The notes: generated by a model not told the origin, from the sequence alone. Numbered from the stretch's first letter, positions 42,859-58,401 are shown. The stretch: DNA of 64,000 bases from Amoebidium appalachense (GCA_963693365.1 CAVNZM010000004.1:9300001-9364000), one strand, 5' to 3'. A program made the numbers and translations.

Positions 42859-43620
42859 TTTCCTCCCCCCTATGCCTCTCTCTCACCTCTCTGGCACACA
42901 CTTGTAAGTAACGTGCATGAATGCCAGGCCGACAACCATAGACTCACCCCCCCCCCCCCCCCCCCTCTTCCTGCCCCTCACGTCTCCGCAACACGACTAT
43001 GTACTTCATTAAACTGGACATGTATCGAGGCAGCAGGCAGCCATCAGAGAGTGGCACCGAAGCTCAAACCGCCCTTACAGTTTACCCTCACACCTTAACT
43101 AGGAACTTGGTTGGTGCTGTGTGGAAGGCGGTGGTCCCTGTGAGGGCTCCCTGGTGGGGTCCCTCCAGGATCCTTTCGGAATAAAATAAAGAAAAATAAC
43201 CCTCACATAAAGATATTCGCTTTCCCTAGCATCAACGGTAATGAAATGGGATACATAACAACATTAGTATATTAATATCAGGCCCTGAACGTTGGTCACG
43301 ACCGATTGGCCAATAAGAAGATCCCAGCTCGGAACCGGAGTCCGGACCCAATATGAGAGGCAGCAAGAAAAACCACGGATCAAGGCTATCTTTACAACAA
43401 TTTGATCACTGTATCATTGGGGATCCTCCCCACCATGAACATGCTCCGTAAACAACTTAAAAACCCACAGCACCGTCCCAGGTGCAAATAGCGGCTAGCG
43501 ATAAGAAATTTCATACACTACACCTGTGTAAATCATAATCCCCCACATCGACCCCCCCCCCCGTCACTATTTTCCACCAGCCACCAGCAGTGGAACAACT
43601 CCGTGGCATAAGGCAATCAC
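39274..43620. other. Intergenic region with CCAAT boxes and long CA/GA repeats
   Basis: 39274-41200 is ordinary sequence with further CCAAT boxes near 40196, 40761 and 40832, but no exon that I could support. 41270-41330 is a G tract, 41390-41580 imperfect (CA)n, 41590-42090 (GA)n-rich, 42130-42360 (CA)n, 42420-42720 imperfect CA-rich text. C tracts lie at 42825-42858 and 42948-42965. 43000-43620 is unique sequence without recognised genes. Confidence 0.5.
39833..39900. promoter_or_regulatory. CCAAT-box cluster upstream of the 35934-39273 gene
   Basis: Three CCAAT boxes within 70 bp (ATTGG near 39833, CCAAT near 39866 and 39897) lie about 560-630 bp upstream of the start codon. Spacing and number suggest an NF-Y-type promoter; no experimental evidence. 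Confidence 0.4.
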
Positions 43621-43645
43621 ATATGTGACTGCGAACCCACCACGA

Positions 43646-46500
<2,855 letters not shown>

Positions 46501-46532
46501 CACCCCTGAGGTGTGAGAGCTTCTGAGGTGTT

Positions 46533-46890
46533 ACCAATTCCAACAACCTTCAAAGTGACGTCAACCAATCGACTCAAAAGACGTGTGGCAGTCAGTGCCT
46601 GACATCTGGTTGGCTCGATGGGCATGGCATCAGTGTAATCACTAATCGTTTCTTCCTTGCTTTTGGGTCCGGGAAGTGGTAGCATTTGATTGGTTACCAG
46701 GTCTTTTAATGTTAGAACATATGGTCGATACTTGCAGAATTGTGATTTTTTAGAGGATTAGCGTGTTTATCATAACTGCCGTCACTCCGCATCATTTTTC
46801 CAAATTTGGTACAACTAAAGACACCGCTAACCAATCACAGTTAGGCAATCACCGAACAATGGTTTTAACATTAAAAACCACCAATCCAAT
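46533..46890. promoter_or_regulatory. CRE plus CCAAT promoter-like cluster
   Basis: A perfect CRE, TGACGTCA (46556-46563), is followed one base later by CCAAT (46565-46569). Further CCAAT boxes lie at 46533, 46689 (reverse), 46831, 46881 and 46886. A short frame beginning in a good start context (ACCATGG, ATG at about 46939, plus strand) follows, but no gene could be built from it. Confidence 0.35.
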
Positions 46891-47612
46891 GATACCATCT
46901 GCCGAACCCCAGAAAAACACCGAACGAAGAAGAACCATGGAGGATAAACAAAGCCTTATGATCCCCACGCTTAGACAGTTGTGTTGAGTGGTTCATATAC
47001 TATGATATAGTCTACTGGTGTCTGGTGTTTTGCCTCCGTTGTGTCCAGACCGTTGGGGAGTCAATGGGGAGGGACAACCGTTATGCAAAGATCTAGACCC
47101 ACTCATTACTGTGGCATCCATCCAACCTACTACAATCCTCCCCCCCCCCCCCCCTACCCCCCCCCCCCCCCCCGCCCCCTCCCGGGCCCCCACCCCTTCT
47201 TCCCAGCCACTCCCCTCTCCCCGTTGCGCCATCCACCCACCCACCGCACCCCATCCTGCGGGCGGAGTGGGTTGGGGTGGGGGGAGGGAGGAGTTGGTCC
47301 TGGGGCGTTGTAAGTGGGGGGGGGGGGGGGAGGCGTTGGAAGGAGGGGTTAGGTGGCTGGTGGTGGTGGTGGTGGGGGGGGGGGGAGGGGGGAGGGGGGG
47401 GGGGAGGAGAGATAGCCCTGGGGGTGGTTCGGCATGTGAGGTGGGGATTATCCCATCGGGAGGGGGGGAGGGAGGGAGGGAGGGGGAAGGAGCGGGAAGG
47501 GCGGGAGGGGGAAGGGGGGAAGGGGGGGGGGGGGGAGGAGCTGCACCCGGAGCATCTCACGAAAGATGATGTGGGGGAGTTGCTTTCTTAGAAGATGCCC
47601 CCCTCCTCCCAC

Positions 47613-47717
47613 CTTGAACATACACATGCCTTAAAACATCGTGCATGTGCTGTGCATAATGGTCTACCACAGTGATCCATTCACGGCCAATAAAACACAC
47701 ATACATCATGAACACGT
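47613..47717 (-). CDS. Candidate internal exon of an unassigned gene
   Basis: A 105-nt stretch is flanked by GGCTTTTCAG and by CAAG/GTGGGA. It encodes, in one frame, FMMYVCFIGREW and VDHYAQHMHDVLRHVYVQ, composition typical of real protein. The frame stays open upstream to 47793. No partner exons were established with confidence and no family is recognised. Confidence 0.3.
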
Positions 47718-47739
47718 CTGAAAAGCCTTCAACGAGTGG

Positions 47740-48469
47740 TAGGGGGGGTGCACCCGAACAGGTTACCCAGATAAAATCGACTTTGATTTCCAACCAAGCC
47801 TTGGATGAGGAGGAGGAAGAGGGGGGAGGGAGGGGGAGGGGGGGGGGGGGGGGAGGGGGGAAGGCGGCGATTTGTTGAGCGGGGAGACGGGGGAGGGGGT
47901 GGGAGGGGAGAGGGGTGGGGGATGGAAGTAGGGGATTAGAGGAACATACTCAAAGGTATGTTTTTTTGGGGGGTGGGGGGAGGGGAGGGTGGGTAGGTAG
48001 GACGGGGGGAGAGGGGAAGGAGGGGGGGGGGGGGGGGGGGGGGGCTCGAGGTTGAATGGAGGGAGGGAGGATGCTACACGATTATCCTACCCCCCCCCCC
48101 CCCCCCCTCCCCCCTTCCCCTCACCACCCCCTCCTCCCCACCCCCTCTTTCAGGTGAGGTTGGATGTCCCCCCCTCCCCCCCCTGGGGTCTCCCCCACCC
48201 CCCCTCAACTCCCGCGCCCCCAAAAAACAAATTTGGAAAAGAAACAGGAAAAGAACAAACTGGGCAACTGAGTTTACTTCCCTAGTAACCTGTCGTCAAT
48301 GCAAGGTGGCTTGTTGGACCTCCTGCGGTTTTTAAGGCTGGCCGGGAAGAGCCTCGGGATGGTTGGGGGGGAAGGGGGGGGGGGAGAGGGGGGTTGTCCG
48401 AGAAGGGGCAAGGGGCACGGGGTTTAAATTTAAAAAAGGCTAGGGACCACAATGACTTAACCGAACACC

Positions 48470-48516
<47 letters not shown>

Positions 48517-48810
48517 TTCCCCCTCTCCCTTCACCGAAAAAAAAAGAAAAAAAGAAAAAAGAAAGAAAAAGAAATAAAAAGAAAAAACCCCCCAAAGGAA
48601 CCAACATGGCACTAGCCCGTTTGCTGTTCGCTATAAACATGTTATTGATTAATCCGACCAAACTAGCAGAAGAATAATGCCCACACCGGCACCATTTCAT
48701 ACCCGATTAACAGGCAGCAGCAATGCTTGATGATTTTGTAGTGATGACTCTTTTGGGATATGAAGAAGCGAGATATCCAGATATCACAAACACATCCCCC
48801 CCCCCCCCCC

Positions 48811-48842
<32 letters not shown>

Positions 48843-49191
48843 ATCACCTCTTGGACGCCGAGGCCCCAAGGAAACGAATTTGATTGTTGTTAAGAAAAAA
48901 AAAAAAAAAAAATGTGCACTACGCCTGAGTATGGTCCAACGGTTTAGCCAACATCCAAAAAAACCGAGGCAATTTATCGCAAAACGATCACACACTACAA
49001 GAATATCCGGATATGGTATTGCGCTGCCGACGTCTGGTGCAAGAATGGGCCCATATACGAAAAATTGCTAATAAGCGCAAGATTACCGGGGAAATCATGC
49101 TGTCCACCCTGGACACAAAAATACTCAACACTTTTGACATTTACTCACAAGGGGGGCAAAGGGGCGGGTGGGTGGGTGGGTGGTTGTGGGG

Positions 49192-49223
<32 letters not shown>

Positions 49224-49555
49224 GCTCATTTAACATGTGCTACTATTTTCTTGTCGACATTGGTGATGCTGTGATCAGGTGCCGGCCCCAAGCCAACAGT
49301 AAGTCTACCCAAAGGCCATAATAGTACAAAACTGGCAGATGGATATTATATAATCATCATATATATACTGTAGGTCCAAACAAGTTTCTTTTTCTGTTTT
49401 CGATTTTCCGTTTTCGATTTTGTGACCCGTCTTTTTTTTTCTTTTTCTTTTTTTTGTCTGTTTGTTTGTTTTCTTTAGAGGGGAAAGGGGGGGGAGGGGG
49501 GGAAGGGTGAGGTGGGAGGGTTGGGGGGTTGGGGGGGTGGGTGGGGGGGGGGGTG

Positions 49556-49586
<31 letters not shown>

Positions 49587-50151
49587 AATTTTCTTTGCGG
49601 CCCGCAGTGATGTACACATTAGCTAGACATATCAGATTCACATCTCGAGTCAAGTTTGTGTGGTGTTAGCTTAGCGCACTTGTTTGAGTCAACCAAGCTC
49701 TTTAAGCCCATACTGGTCTTTAGAATTGGGGCCAACCATATCACTGCCTATTCGGCTGAAAATCTTTCACCGTTCCTGGGGATATCCCACCCTTCCCCCC
49801 CCCCCTCCCCCCCCCCCTGCCCCACTTCCCCTTCTGCCTGTTACAGGGAGGAAAAAAAAAAAAAAAAAAAAAAAGGCATGTAAACTATTTCAAAAGAGTT
49901 GCACCAATATCCATAAGGGGGAAAAAGCACAGCGTACGTGCATCCACGTGGGAATTGCGGTGACTTATCTGGTGTACTGCATACTTTAATACCAAGCTGT
50001 ACCGGGATAAACCCGCAATATACCAGTTTGAATCAAAGTTTGTGTACTGGGATTCAATATTCATATGACTACGTAAGAGGCTTGCAGGCCTAGCCGGGGC
50101 AGGTCTGCAATTCAAAGTTTGTCATTCGGTTTGTTTGGGGTGTGCACGCCA

Positions 50152-50219
<68 letters not shown>

Positions 50220-50570
50220 GTGCGTGTGTGTGTGTGGGCCTCGTATGTGCGCGGTGTGCGTGTTGGGGGTGGAGGGGGTAGGGGATGGCGGTGAGAGGAG
50301 GGGGGGTGGGGGGCGGCGCGGGGTTGGGGTGGGGTAGAGGGGGGCGTGGGGAGGGGGGAGGGGGGGGGGGGGGGGGGGTATGCGTAATCTCACTTTGGTT
50401 CATACGACGGAGGTCCCCTCGCACCTGATTGGACAATACACGACCCGATGACGTAAAATCAGGGGGGAACTATTCGATCCCCAAGCTTGGCGACGTGGGG
50501 CGGCAGCCCCCACATTTAGGGCCCAAACACACTTTCTCCCTATACCTAGGGGCCACGTCTTACGGACCTA

Positions 50571-50615
<45 letters not shown>

Positions 50616-50960
50616 TTCAACAACAACAACCTACCACCACCACCACCACCACCGCAGTCACCGCTTCTCCTGGGCCTTATGCATATGGCTTGAGTATAAT
50701 TAGCTCAACTTATAAAGTTTCCTGGTTTCCTTACTTCAAGTCGCGACTCAGAGTCAAGTCGCCACACCCCTGACCGCGGCCAACTACAACCACACACAAA
50801 TACACACACGCACACACGCACACACGCACGCATACACGCAGACACACACGCACACACACACGCACGCACGCACGTACGCACACATACACGCAGACACACA
50901 CGCACGCACGCACACACTCACGCACCAACACACACAAACATACGTGCTTGCGCGCGCGCG

Positions 50961-50997
<37 letters not shown>

Positions 50998-51092
50998 CTT
51001 GTGAGAGTCTTGCCTGGGACAACTGCAGCACGGTGTGGAAGGGCATCTGAAGGGGCCAGAAGTGGAGGCATTTACAGAACCGTCGACACACA

Positions 51093-51135
<43 letters not shown>

Positions 51136-51674
51136 TCTACAACTTTCACACACGCACACGTGCAACACATGCAGGCATACACACATACACACACACACCC
51201 ACACACACTCATGCACACACACATGTACAAGCATGCAAACGCTGCACATATACACACATGCACATACACATGTACAAGCATGCACACGCTGCACACACAC
51301 ATGCACATACACTTGTACAAGCATGCACATCCTGCACATGCACGCCTGGCTTCCACACAGACACGTATACACAACTCTTCCGCCTCTTCTCTCTCACACA
51401 CACACACACAAATGTGCACGCGTGCGCGCGCGCGCACACACACACACACATACACACACATACACACACAACACACACACACACACACACACAGTGGGTG
51501 AGGCAGCACCCCCAATGCCAAACACCGTCGTTTTTGGCAATACGCTTGCGCCCCCGATGCTCTGGGCAACTGCAGAAGAACGAGGTGATACGGTGATCCA
51601 CCCACCCACCTATTTACTTCATTCTTGCACGCAGGCAAACACACTATCCACACAGATTGTGTACCCCAGTGGCA

Positions 51675-51724
<50 letters not shown>

Positions 51725-52543
51725 TGTTACTAAAAATAGAATTTTCGAGACGGCCGTGCTCCCACCCCCCTCCTCGGCTTGTCTTAATTCTGAATTACCC
51801 ATCCATGAATTCACCGCAACCAAAAACTGCGCCCTTGTTGCCAGAATGGGGCAGTGTGACTGTGTAAATGTGTGTTTGTACGTCCGAGCAGTGTGTGTGT
51901 GTGTGTGTGTGGGGAGAGGGGGAGGCGGGGAGCTAAGGGGGGAGGGAAGAGGAAGGGGTGGCACACACACGTACAAGCGGGTGTTTGTGGCACACACACA
52001 CACTAATACAATTGGGTGTCTCTAGGTACAAGCGGGTGTTTGTGGCACACACACACACTAATACAATTGGGTGTCTGTAGTTGACACACACACACACACA
52101 GTTGGGTGTTTGTGGTTCATTATAATTACCGGTGCACTGCACCACGGCCACCACTAACCTCACGTGGGCATACCTCAAGCACACCCCCCCTTAAAGCACA
52201 CCAACCCGTCCGGGTCACTGGAAAATCAAAAATCTGGCTATCGTATTTTTCTACCAGCATGAGGGTGCCTATGTATGTATACAGTATTCACACAGTGTCA
52301 CATAACCATCCTATTTCAAGGGCAGGAAAATACATAATAAGCTGCCAAAAAACAGAGGTATTCAAATAGAAAAAAGCGGGGAAATAAGGCAAAAAATAAC
52401 CCCTCCCAAACCCCATAAACGAACCACACTCACTACGTTGCGGTATTCATAGGCCTTTGCCTACACTACCAGCCATGGATCGACATTTCCTTCTCCCGCA
52501 AGCCCACTTTTATACATAATATTAAAATTTTAAAGCCGAATTT
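47740..52543. other. Repeat-rich interval without a resolved gene
   Basis: G tracts (47838, 48029, 49200-49224, 49553-49584), C tracts (48090, 48470-48516, 50574-50615), A tracts (48813-48840, 48894-48912, 49852-49874), (TG)n 50153-50215 and CA-rich blocks 50770-51480 and 51675-51722. Short splice-flanked minus-strand frames near 51007-51052, 51478-51556, 51770-51845 and 52155-52265 could be exons of one gene (for example SIGGASVLPKTTVFGIGGAA), but phases did not join convincingly. A plus-strand open frame at about 48929-49155 is also unassigned. Confidence 0.35.
51967..52105. repeat. Short tandem repeat, about 55-bp unit
   Basis: GTACAAGCGGGTGTTTGTGG followed by a CA run and ACTAATACAATTGGGTGTCT occurs twice in direct tandem, with a third, divergent unit (CA run, GTTGGGTGTTTGTGG) after it. 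Confidence 0.8.
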
Positions 52544-53175
52544 CTATTCCTCGGCGGCCTTGCAGTGGCTCTCGTATGCGGCCTTGTCCATGAGGGCATC
52601 GAACTCCGAGGGGTTGGTGAGCTTGAGCTTGACGAGCCAGCCTGTGGGAGTGTGACGGTCAACATCAGCAGTGCCCGGGGGGGGGGGGGGGGGGGGGGGG
52701 GGTTGTTTTTGAATGCGGAACAGTGTACGAAAGTACACATACAAAGACAAACATTCAAGTATGCAACACAGTGCGTCAGAAGCAGAGCCTATCCTCAGGG
52801 AGGGCCCCCGGGGGGGGGGGGGGGGGGGGGGGTTTGAATGCGTCAAAAAGTACGAAGTACACAAGAACAAACGGATAACACGATGCAGACTGCAAGCCAT
52901 ACATAAAGAGTATGCATAATAAGCAGAGCCCATCCTCAGGGGGGGCCCACGTCATCCACAGTACCCGAGTTTCGACCTATTCGAAAGATGAGTTACAGAG
53001 TATAAGAAGTACACATTCACGACGGACAACACAATACAGAGTGCAAAGCACACACGAAGAGCGTACAGGGAGGGAGGGGAGGGGGAGGGGAGAGGAGGGA
53101 AAGGATAGAATGTGTTACAGAGTACACACTCATGACGGACAACACAAGGCAGCACACATGAAGAGCATACAAGGA

Positions 53176-53219
<44 letters not shown>

Positions 53220-53446
53220 TGAAATAGTTACAGAGTGCACGAAGTACGACACACTCATGACGGACAACACAATCCATAACTTCAAAGCACACAGAAGGTA
53301 TTTATAGAGCACACACAAGATATCAAACACAGTACCCGCATTTCGTCCATTCACCTGGTCGGGGATAAAGTAGAGCAAACTCGAATATGCGTGCCTTCCC
53401 AAGCAAAAAAAAAAAGAACGTAGGAGAGCAAGGGGCCGGGTGAGCC

Positions 53447-53492
<46 letters not shown>

Positions 53493-54139
53493 AGAGCAAG
53501 ATAGAGAGAGAGAGGGAGACCGAGAGCAAGCGAGAGACCGAGAGGCAAGTGCAGGCGCACATGCTTGCAACAAAGATAGGGGGACGCAACAAAAGGAGGA
53601 GGTGGTGGTGGTGGTTGGGCGGGGGGGTGGGTGGGTGGGTGAGTGTGAGTGTGAGTGTGAGTGTGAGTGTGTGTGTTGGGGGGGGGGGGGGGGGGGGGGG
53701 GAGTTCAACACACCCTTCTCTTCTGCGCTCTGGTTGATCAGGCCCGGGGTGTCGACGACACCAGAGTTGACCTCCACAACCTCACCGCTGACGGGTGCAT
53801 AAACATCACTGGCTGCCTTAACGCTCTCGACAATGCCCATCTCATCTGTGCAAAGGGTGGCAAATGTGTTGGTCATCCGTGCAGATGGAAGGCGGAGAAA
53901 GACAAAGAAGTGAGAAATGAACAACAAAGGAACAGAGGAGAGGTCTGGGCATTATAAGATTCCTTGTCTGGGGGAAGGGGTATGGCCAGTGTGTGTGTGT
54001 GCAAGTGCGTGTGTAATCGTGACATCAACAGAGAGAGTTGAAAAACGGGCCACGTCAGTACGGACCGAAAGAACACCTAAAAGGACGGGGGATTCAAGTT
54101 GTGGGCGTGGTGTGTCACGAAGCATGCGTGCGTGCATGT

Positions 54140-54170
<31 letters not shown>

Positions 54171-54625
54171 GGGGAGGGGGGAGGGGGGGAAGGGGGGCAG
54201 AGCAACGTACCACTCTGAGACAGCTGCTTGCCAACGGTAGGGAGCTCCACATAGACGAGGTCTCCGAGGGTGTGCTGTGGGCACACAGGCAGGTCAGCAA
54301 GTGTGTTGCAGGAAGAGAGGAGAGAGCTACTGCACAGGCACACAGGCAGCCCAAACAGTCGCAAACACACGTCATCTTAAAAAGGAGGTAAGAAAGAATC
54401 CCTTCTCCCCCTCTTTTGTCTGTACCCTTTCCCCAAACACCCTTCACCCGTGCTTCGACGCACACTTGCCCAATGCTTTGGCATCAGGGTGGTAAAAAAA
54501 GGGAAAGGAGCAAAGAAAAACAGGTTAGGTGGGTGGTTGGGTGGTGGTAGGGGGGAGGGGGGTGGATGTGGAGGACAGAAAGTTGACAAACGGGTGGAGA
54601 GTGAGAGCGGGGAAGGTGGGGGGGC

Positions 54626-54658
<33 letters not shown>

Positions 54659-55302
54659 AATAGAAAGCCACATGCTGCCGAAAAAACAGTAGTACTCTCG
54701 AGTGCACACCAAAGCAGAGAGCAGGTGTTGAAAGAGCTGGGTAGGGAGAAAGTCAGAGAGAGGAAAGGAGAAAGAAGTGGGAGATAGGCAGGGAGGCAGA
54801 GGAGGAGCATGGGAGAGTGGGGCCGGGGTCCGGGGGGAGGGGGGTGGGCAGGGGGAGGGGGAGGGGGGAGGAGAGAGGGGGGGTCGTTAGTTACCTGGGC
54901 GTAATCGGTGATGCCGACAGTGACAGTCTCACCCTCAACGGAGACCCACTCGTGGTCCTTGGTGTACTTGACCGTAGCGTACCAACGGGCACCTAGGCTG
55001 AGCGCACCCATACCACCAACCCGGCCTGTGAAGAAGGAAAGTGTGAGAACCTGAAAAACCAATGTGTTACAGAGAGGAAGTAAACGTCCGACACAAGAAA
55101 ACCAAGGGGATGGGAGGAGGAGAGGGAGGGGGGAGAGGGGGGGGGGGGGGGGGCAAGGAGAACGATAGACGAGGGAACTCAGGATGCATTAGTGGGCGAA
55201 AGCTATACAAGAGACTTGGAGAGAGTAGGTAGGGGGAGCAGAAAGGGTTTACTTACAGGCCAGGGTAGAACCGAAGGCGGAGGAGAGACGACCGAGAGAC
55301 AT
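52544..55302 (-). CDS. GCSH: Glycine cleavage system H protein, mitochondrial
   Basis: Lipoylated carrier that shuttles the aminomethyl group between the P, T and L proteins of the mitochondrial glycine cleavage complex. Five phase-consistent exons give 156 residues: 55302-55257, 55025-54895, 54274-54211, 53845-53714, 52641-52544. The N-terminus ([20 protein letters not shown] to ARWYA) is basic and Ser/Ala-rich, as expected of a transit peptide, with likely cleavage just before [10 protein letters not shown]. The family core follows: [50 protein letters not shown] with Lys90 as the lipoyl site, [12 protein letters not shown] and GWLVKLKL. Length is normal and nothing is missing. The gene is divergent from the AcpS gene across about 1.2 kb. 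Intron 4 carries a cluster of five copies of the dispersed poly(C)-tailed element. Confidence 0.97.
52703..52808 (-). repeat. Dispersed poly(C)-tailed element, copy 1 of a cluster
   Basis: Follows the G tract ending at 52702. Matches through GAATGCGGAACAGTGTACG, then AGAAGCAGAGCCTATCCTCA. In H-protein intron 4, sense orientation. Confidence 0.75.
52833..52981 (-). repeat. Dispersed poly(C)-tailed element, copy 2 of a cluster
   Basis: Follows the G tract 52810-52832. It is the near twin of 1975-2131, with five differences seen over about 149 bases, including GTACGAAGTACACA, AAGCAGAGCCCATCCTCA and GTTTCGACCTATTC. Confidence 0.88.
52985..53178 (-). repeat. Dispersed poly(C)-tailed element, two truncated copies
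   Basis: Two tail-proximal fragments, at about 52985-53068 and 53104-53178, each with GTTACAGAGTA and ACGGACAACACAA. Each ends in AAGAGCRTACA-like text next to a G-rich stretch. Confidence 0.7.
53219..53362 (-). repeat. Dispersed poly(C)-tailed element, diverged longer copy
   Basis: Follows a long G tract (about 53177-53218). Has GTTACAGAGTGCACGAAGTA, GACGGACAACACAAT, then CACAGTACCCGCATTTCGTC and CATTCACCTGGTCG. The middle part with AAGCAGAGCCC is lost. Confidence 0.75.
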
Positions 55303-55793
55303 TTTGTCGGGTTATCTGCGGAATGGGAAAGGTTGATATCAGCACATGCGCAAAACGATAAGTAAAGAAATTTTTTTTCCGGTTGCTCTGAGTCTGTGCG
55401 CCTGAAGTGTCTCACAGAAAAAACTTCCATGATTCAAAGACACCTAGCCTCGAAGCAAGCAGACAAGAACAAACAAAATGAATCTGTCCACTGGCGCTGT
55501 AAAAAAAAAGGTCACACAGAGAACAACCCATCACCATAGACATTCGACACGAGAACATGAGAATAATCACGTACCAAAAGCCTTGAACTACGGGAGGGGT
55601 GGTGGCGGTGGACTCAAAGGTGGTGTGTGCACTTGCAATCTATGGCATTTTGACTTTTTATAGCTGCGCCCAGGAGCACTGGTTAAGCCACATGCGCTGC
55701 TTTCGGCCACATCATATTACATTTCATTCTTAATACGGCTAACTGTATACCATAATAAGGCTTCTGTATAGGATTTTGGGCATTAATATGTTT

Positions 55794-56026
55794 TAATTGG
55801 CTGATTGTCATGACAACAATATAGCGACCCGGGAGTCGGTTAGCAAAGTTCCTGTCAAACTACTGGTTCCCGCCACAACGGGGCCACCACACAGTCTGTG
55901 TGATATGACGTCACCTAAAGGACCCTTGTTTCTCAACGGAAAACGATGGATATCTTACTGTAATGTATCAAGAGCGAACACAGGATTTTTACCGCCACAA
56001 AGTCCAATAAAATAACTTTAACCAAT
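55794..56026. promoter_or_regulatory. Putative bidirectional promoter of the H-protein and AcpS genes
   Basis: The 1.2-kb spacer between the two divergent start codons (55302 and 56497) contains a perfect CRE, TGACGTCA, at 55906-55913. It is flanked by CCAAT boxes at 55796 (reverse), 56003 and 56022. The rest of the spacer is ordinary unique sequence without G or C tracts or microsatellites, unlike the introns on both sides. Confidence 0.4.
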
Positions 56027-56496
56027 TATTTCATACAGCATTGCTTGGCCCATGTCATGATATGTGGGTTAATCAGCACACACAGGCAACAGGCACGCTG
56101 ACCCTGAGGACCTTATCTTAAAACATTAGTATTAGGGTGTACATTGCGAAGACTATACGCCAGACAACCAAAAGAGGGATGCAGAAAAGCGCGGTGCCGG
56201 GGAGTGGAGGGCCCCAAAAGAGGAAGGACACACGTGTGTTTCCCTCTTTTGGTTGTCACAATTTTCACTATCACCTATCCGCCTGCAGACCGCGTTGTAT
56301 GCGCCTCCGCCTGTATTTTCCCTTTTGTCGGTTGACAACTTATAAACACAACACACACACCAGCTCCACTTCCGCGGATACAACACACTCTGCTTCGTTC
56401 CACCTCACTTTTTCCGTGTCTCAGATCACGCTCGGGGTTCGTTCCATCCTTTTTTGTGTGTGAGCCGGGGTCTCAGCGATTTGAAAGGAGGCGAAG

Positions 56497-56806
56497 ATGT
56501 CTGTGTGTGGTTTGGGCGTTGATCTTTGCCATATGCCGCGCATAGCGCAGGCTATGAGTCGCCACGGGCCCAGGTCAGTCACGGTACGTCACTTGCACAC
56601 AAGCACACAAAGAGAGACAGACACACACGCTGATACGCGGACACACACACTCACACACACCCCCGCGCACACACGCAATCATTCATGCGCACACACGCTC
56701 ACACACGCGGACACGCAGTTACAACAACACACACACATGGGGACACACACCCACACCCACATCCACACATCCTCAAACACACACAACCCCTCCCTCCCCC
56801 CCCCCT

Positions 56807-56837
<31 letters not shown>

Positions 56838-57713
56838 CCTTTCCCCCGCTCCCCGCCCCATAAACACGCATGCATGCAGACACATGTTCGAGCTCAGCAA
56901 TCACATCTATTGTAAGAATTTACGGAAACACACGCACACAGCTCAGCTCTTTTTCTGCTCTTTTCTTTCAGCTCTGTCTAAATTCCTTAAATCTTCTCTT
57001 GGTTCCCCATCCTACTTTAAACTCGAAACTAAGGATTTCTCTTTTAATCATCTCCTCCCTCATCTGGGGTGTACGTTTGTACCTGAGTGTCTGCGTGCGT
57101 GCCTGCGTGCACGTGTGTGGTGACGGTTGCGGTGGCGCGGTGGTTGGGGGTCTAGGGGGGAGGTGGGAGGGGGGTGCGGGAGGCGCAACTCTTTGTTTCA
57201 GCCAGTCACATGCATCAATTGGCATCAGTTAGTTGTACAACCATCTTCTCAATTTTCATTTCTTTACTTACCTTTCTCGTGCCTTTCCCACCTACTTTTC
57301 CTGACTAGTTTCCTTCCGGATCCGCCCTGCTAGTCCTACTACCATCCCTTTTGCTCTGCAACCCTCCCCTCCCCCCCCCCCCCCCCCCTCCCCCCCGAGT
57401 TGGGTCTCGTGAATGAGGCGGAAGGATCGAACTCTGTTCCGTGGATGACTTGACCCCTCAGTGAGTTTGGGCTTTGCTTATAACCAGTGTTCTTTGTGTG
57501 TGCTGTAGGGCTCTGGTTATGATGCATGCCCTTCACGTGTGCACTACTAATTCTGCATGGTGTTGTCAGTTATGCATTTGTACCTCGCACTCGGTAATGG
57601 ATTTTAGCCCCCCCCCCCCCTCCCCCTCCCCCTCCCCACCCCTCCATCTCGCTGCCTCCCGTCGAACTTTTGACACGTCTCATACTCTTTCTCCCCCTCC
57701 CTCCCTCCCTCCC

Positions 57714-57746
<33 letters not shown>

Positions 57747-58056
57747 TTCGAGCGTGATAGAACATTTCAGTTGGTACAAGAATTGGGCTGAGCACCCCAT
57801 GCAACTGTTTTCGATGCATTTTGAACCTTCCCCCCAAACCCCCCCTCCTCTTCCTCTCCCATTACTCCTACCTGCCCATGTATCTAAGTGGATGCGGGTC
57901 ATCAATACTGAAATCTTAGCTATGTAGTTCTTAATGCTGTTACTTGAGCCATGTGAATGCACTTAATCCCCCCCCCCCCCCCCCCCCCCTCCCTGCCCCT
58001 CCCAGCACACACGCCACCACCACAACCACCCCGAATGCTAGAAACACACACACACA

Positions 58057-58107
<51 letters not shown>

Positions 58108-58302
58108 TGCCTTCATCGGTAGGATCCAGTTCTATTAGCTTACGTTTTTTTTTTTTTTTTTTTTCGCCGGCTGGTCCTCCCCCCCCCCCCCCCCCTGCCC
58201 CCCCTCGCTCTCCTTGCTCGGCATTAGGAATTACCCCACTTCCCCTCCCCCTCCTTGCCTTGCTTTATTCATTCCCCTCCCCCCATCTCCGTGCCTTGCT
58301 TA

Positions 58303-58337
<35 letters not shown>

Positions 58338-58401
58338 CTCCTCCCATCCCTCCTCTTGCCTTGCTCATCCCCCCCCCCCCCCCCCCCCTTCCCCTCCTTG
58401 C

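Noticed and set aside
50705-51733. Cys-Val and Thr-His repeat frames over 200 codons on both strands
   Set aside because: Direct products of imperfect (CA)n/(TG)n sequence.
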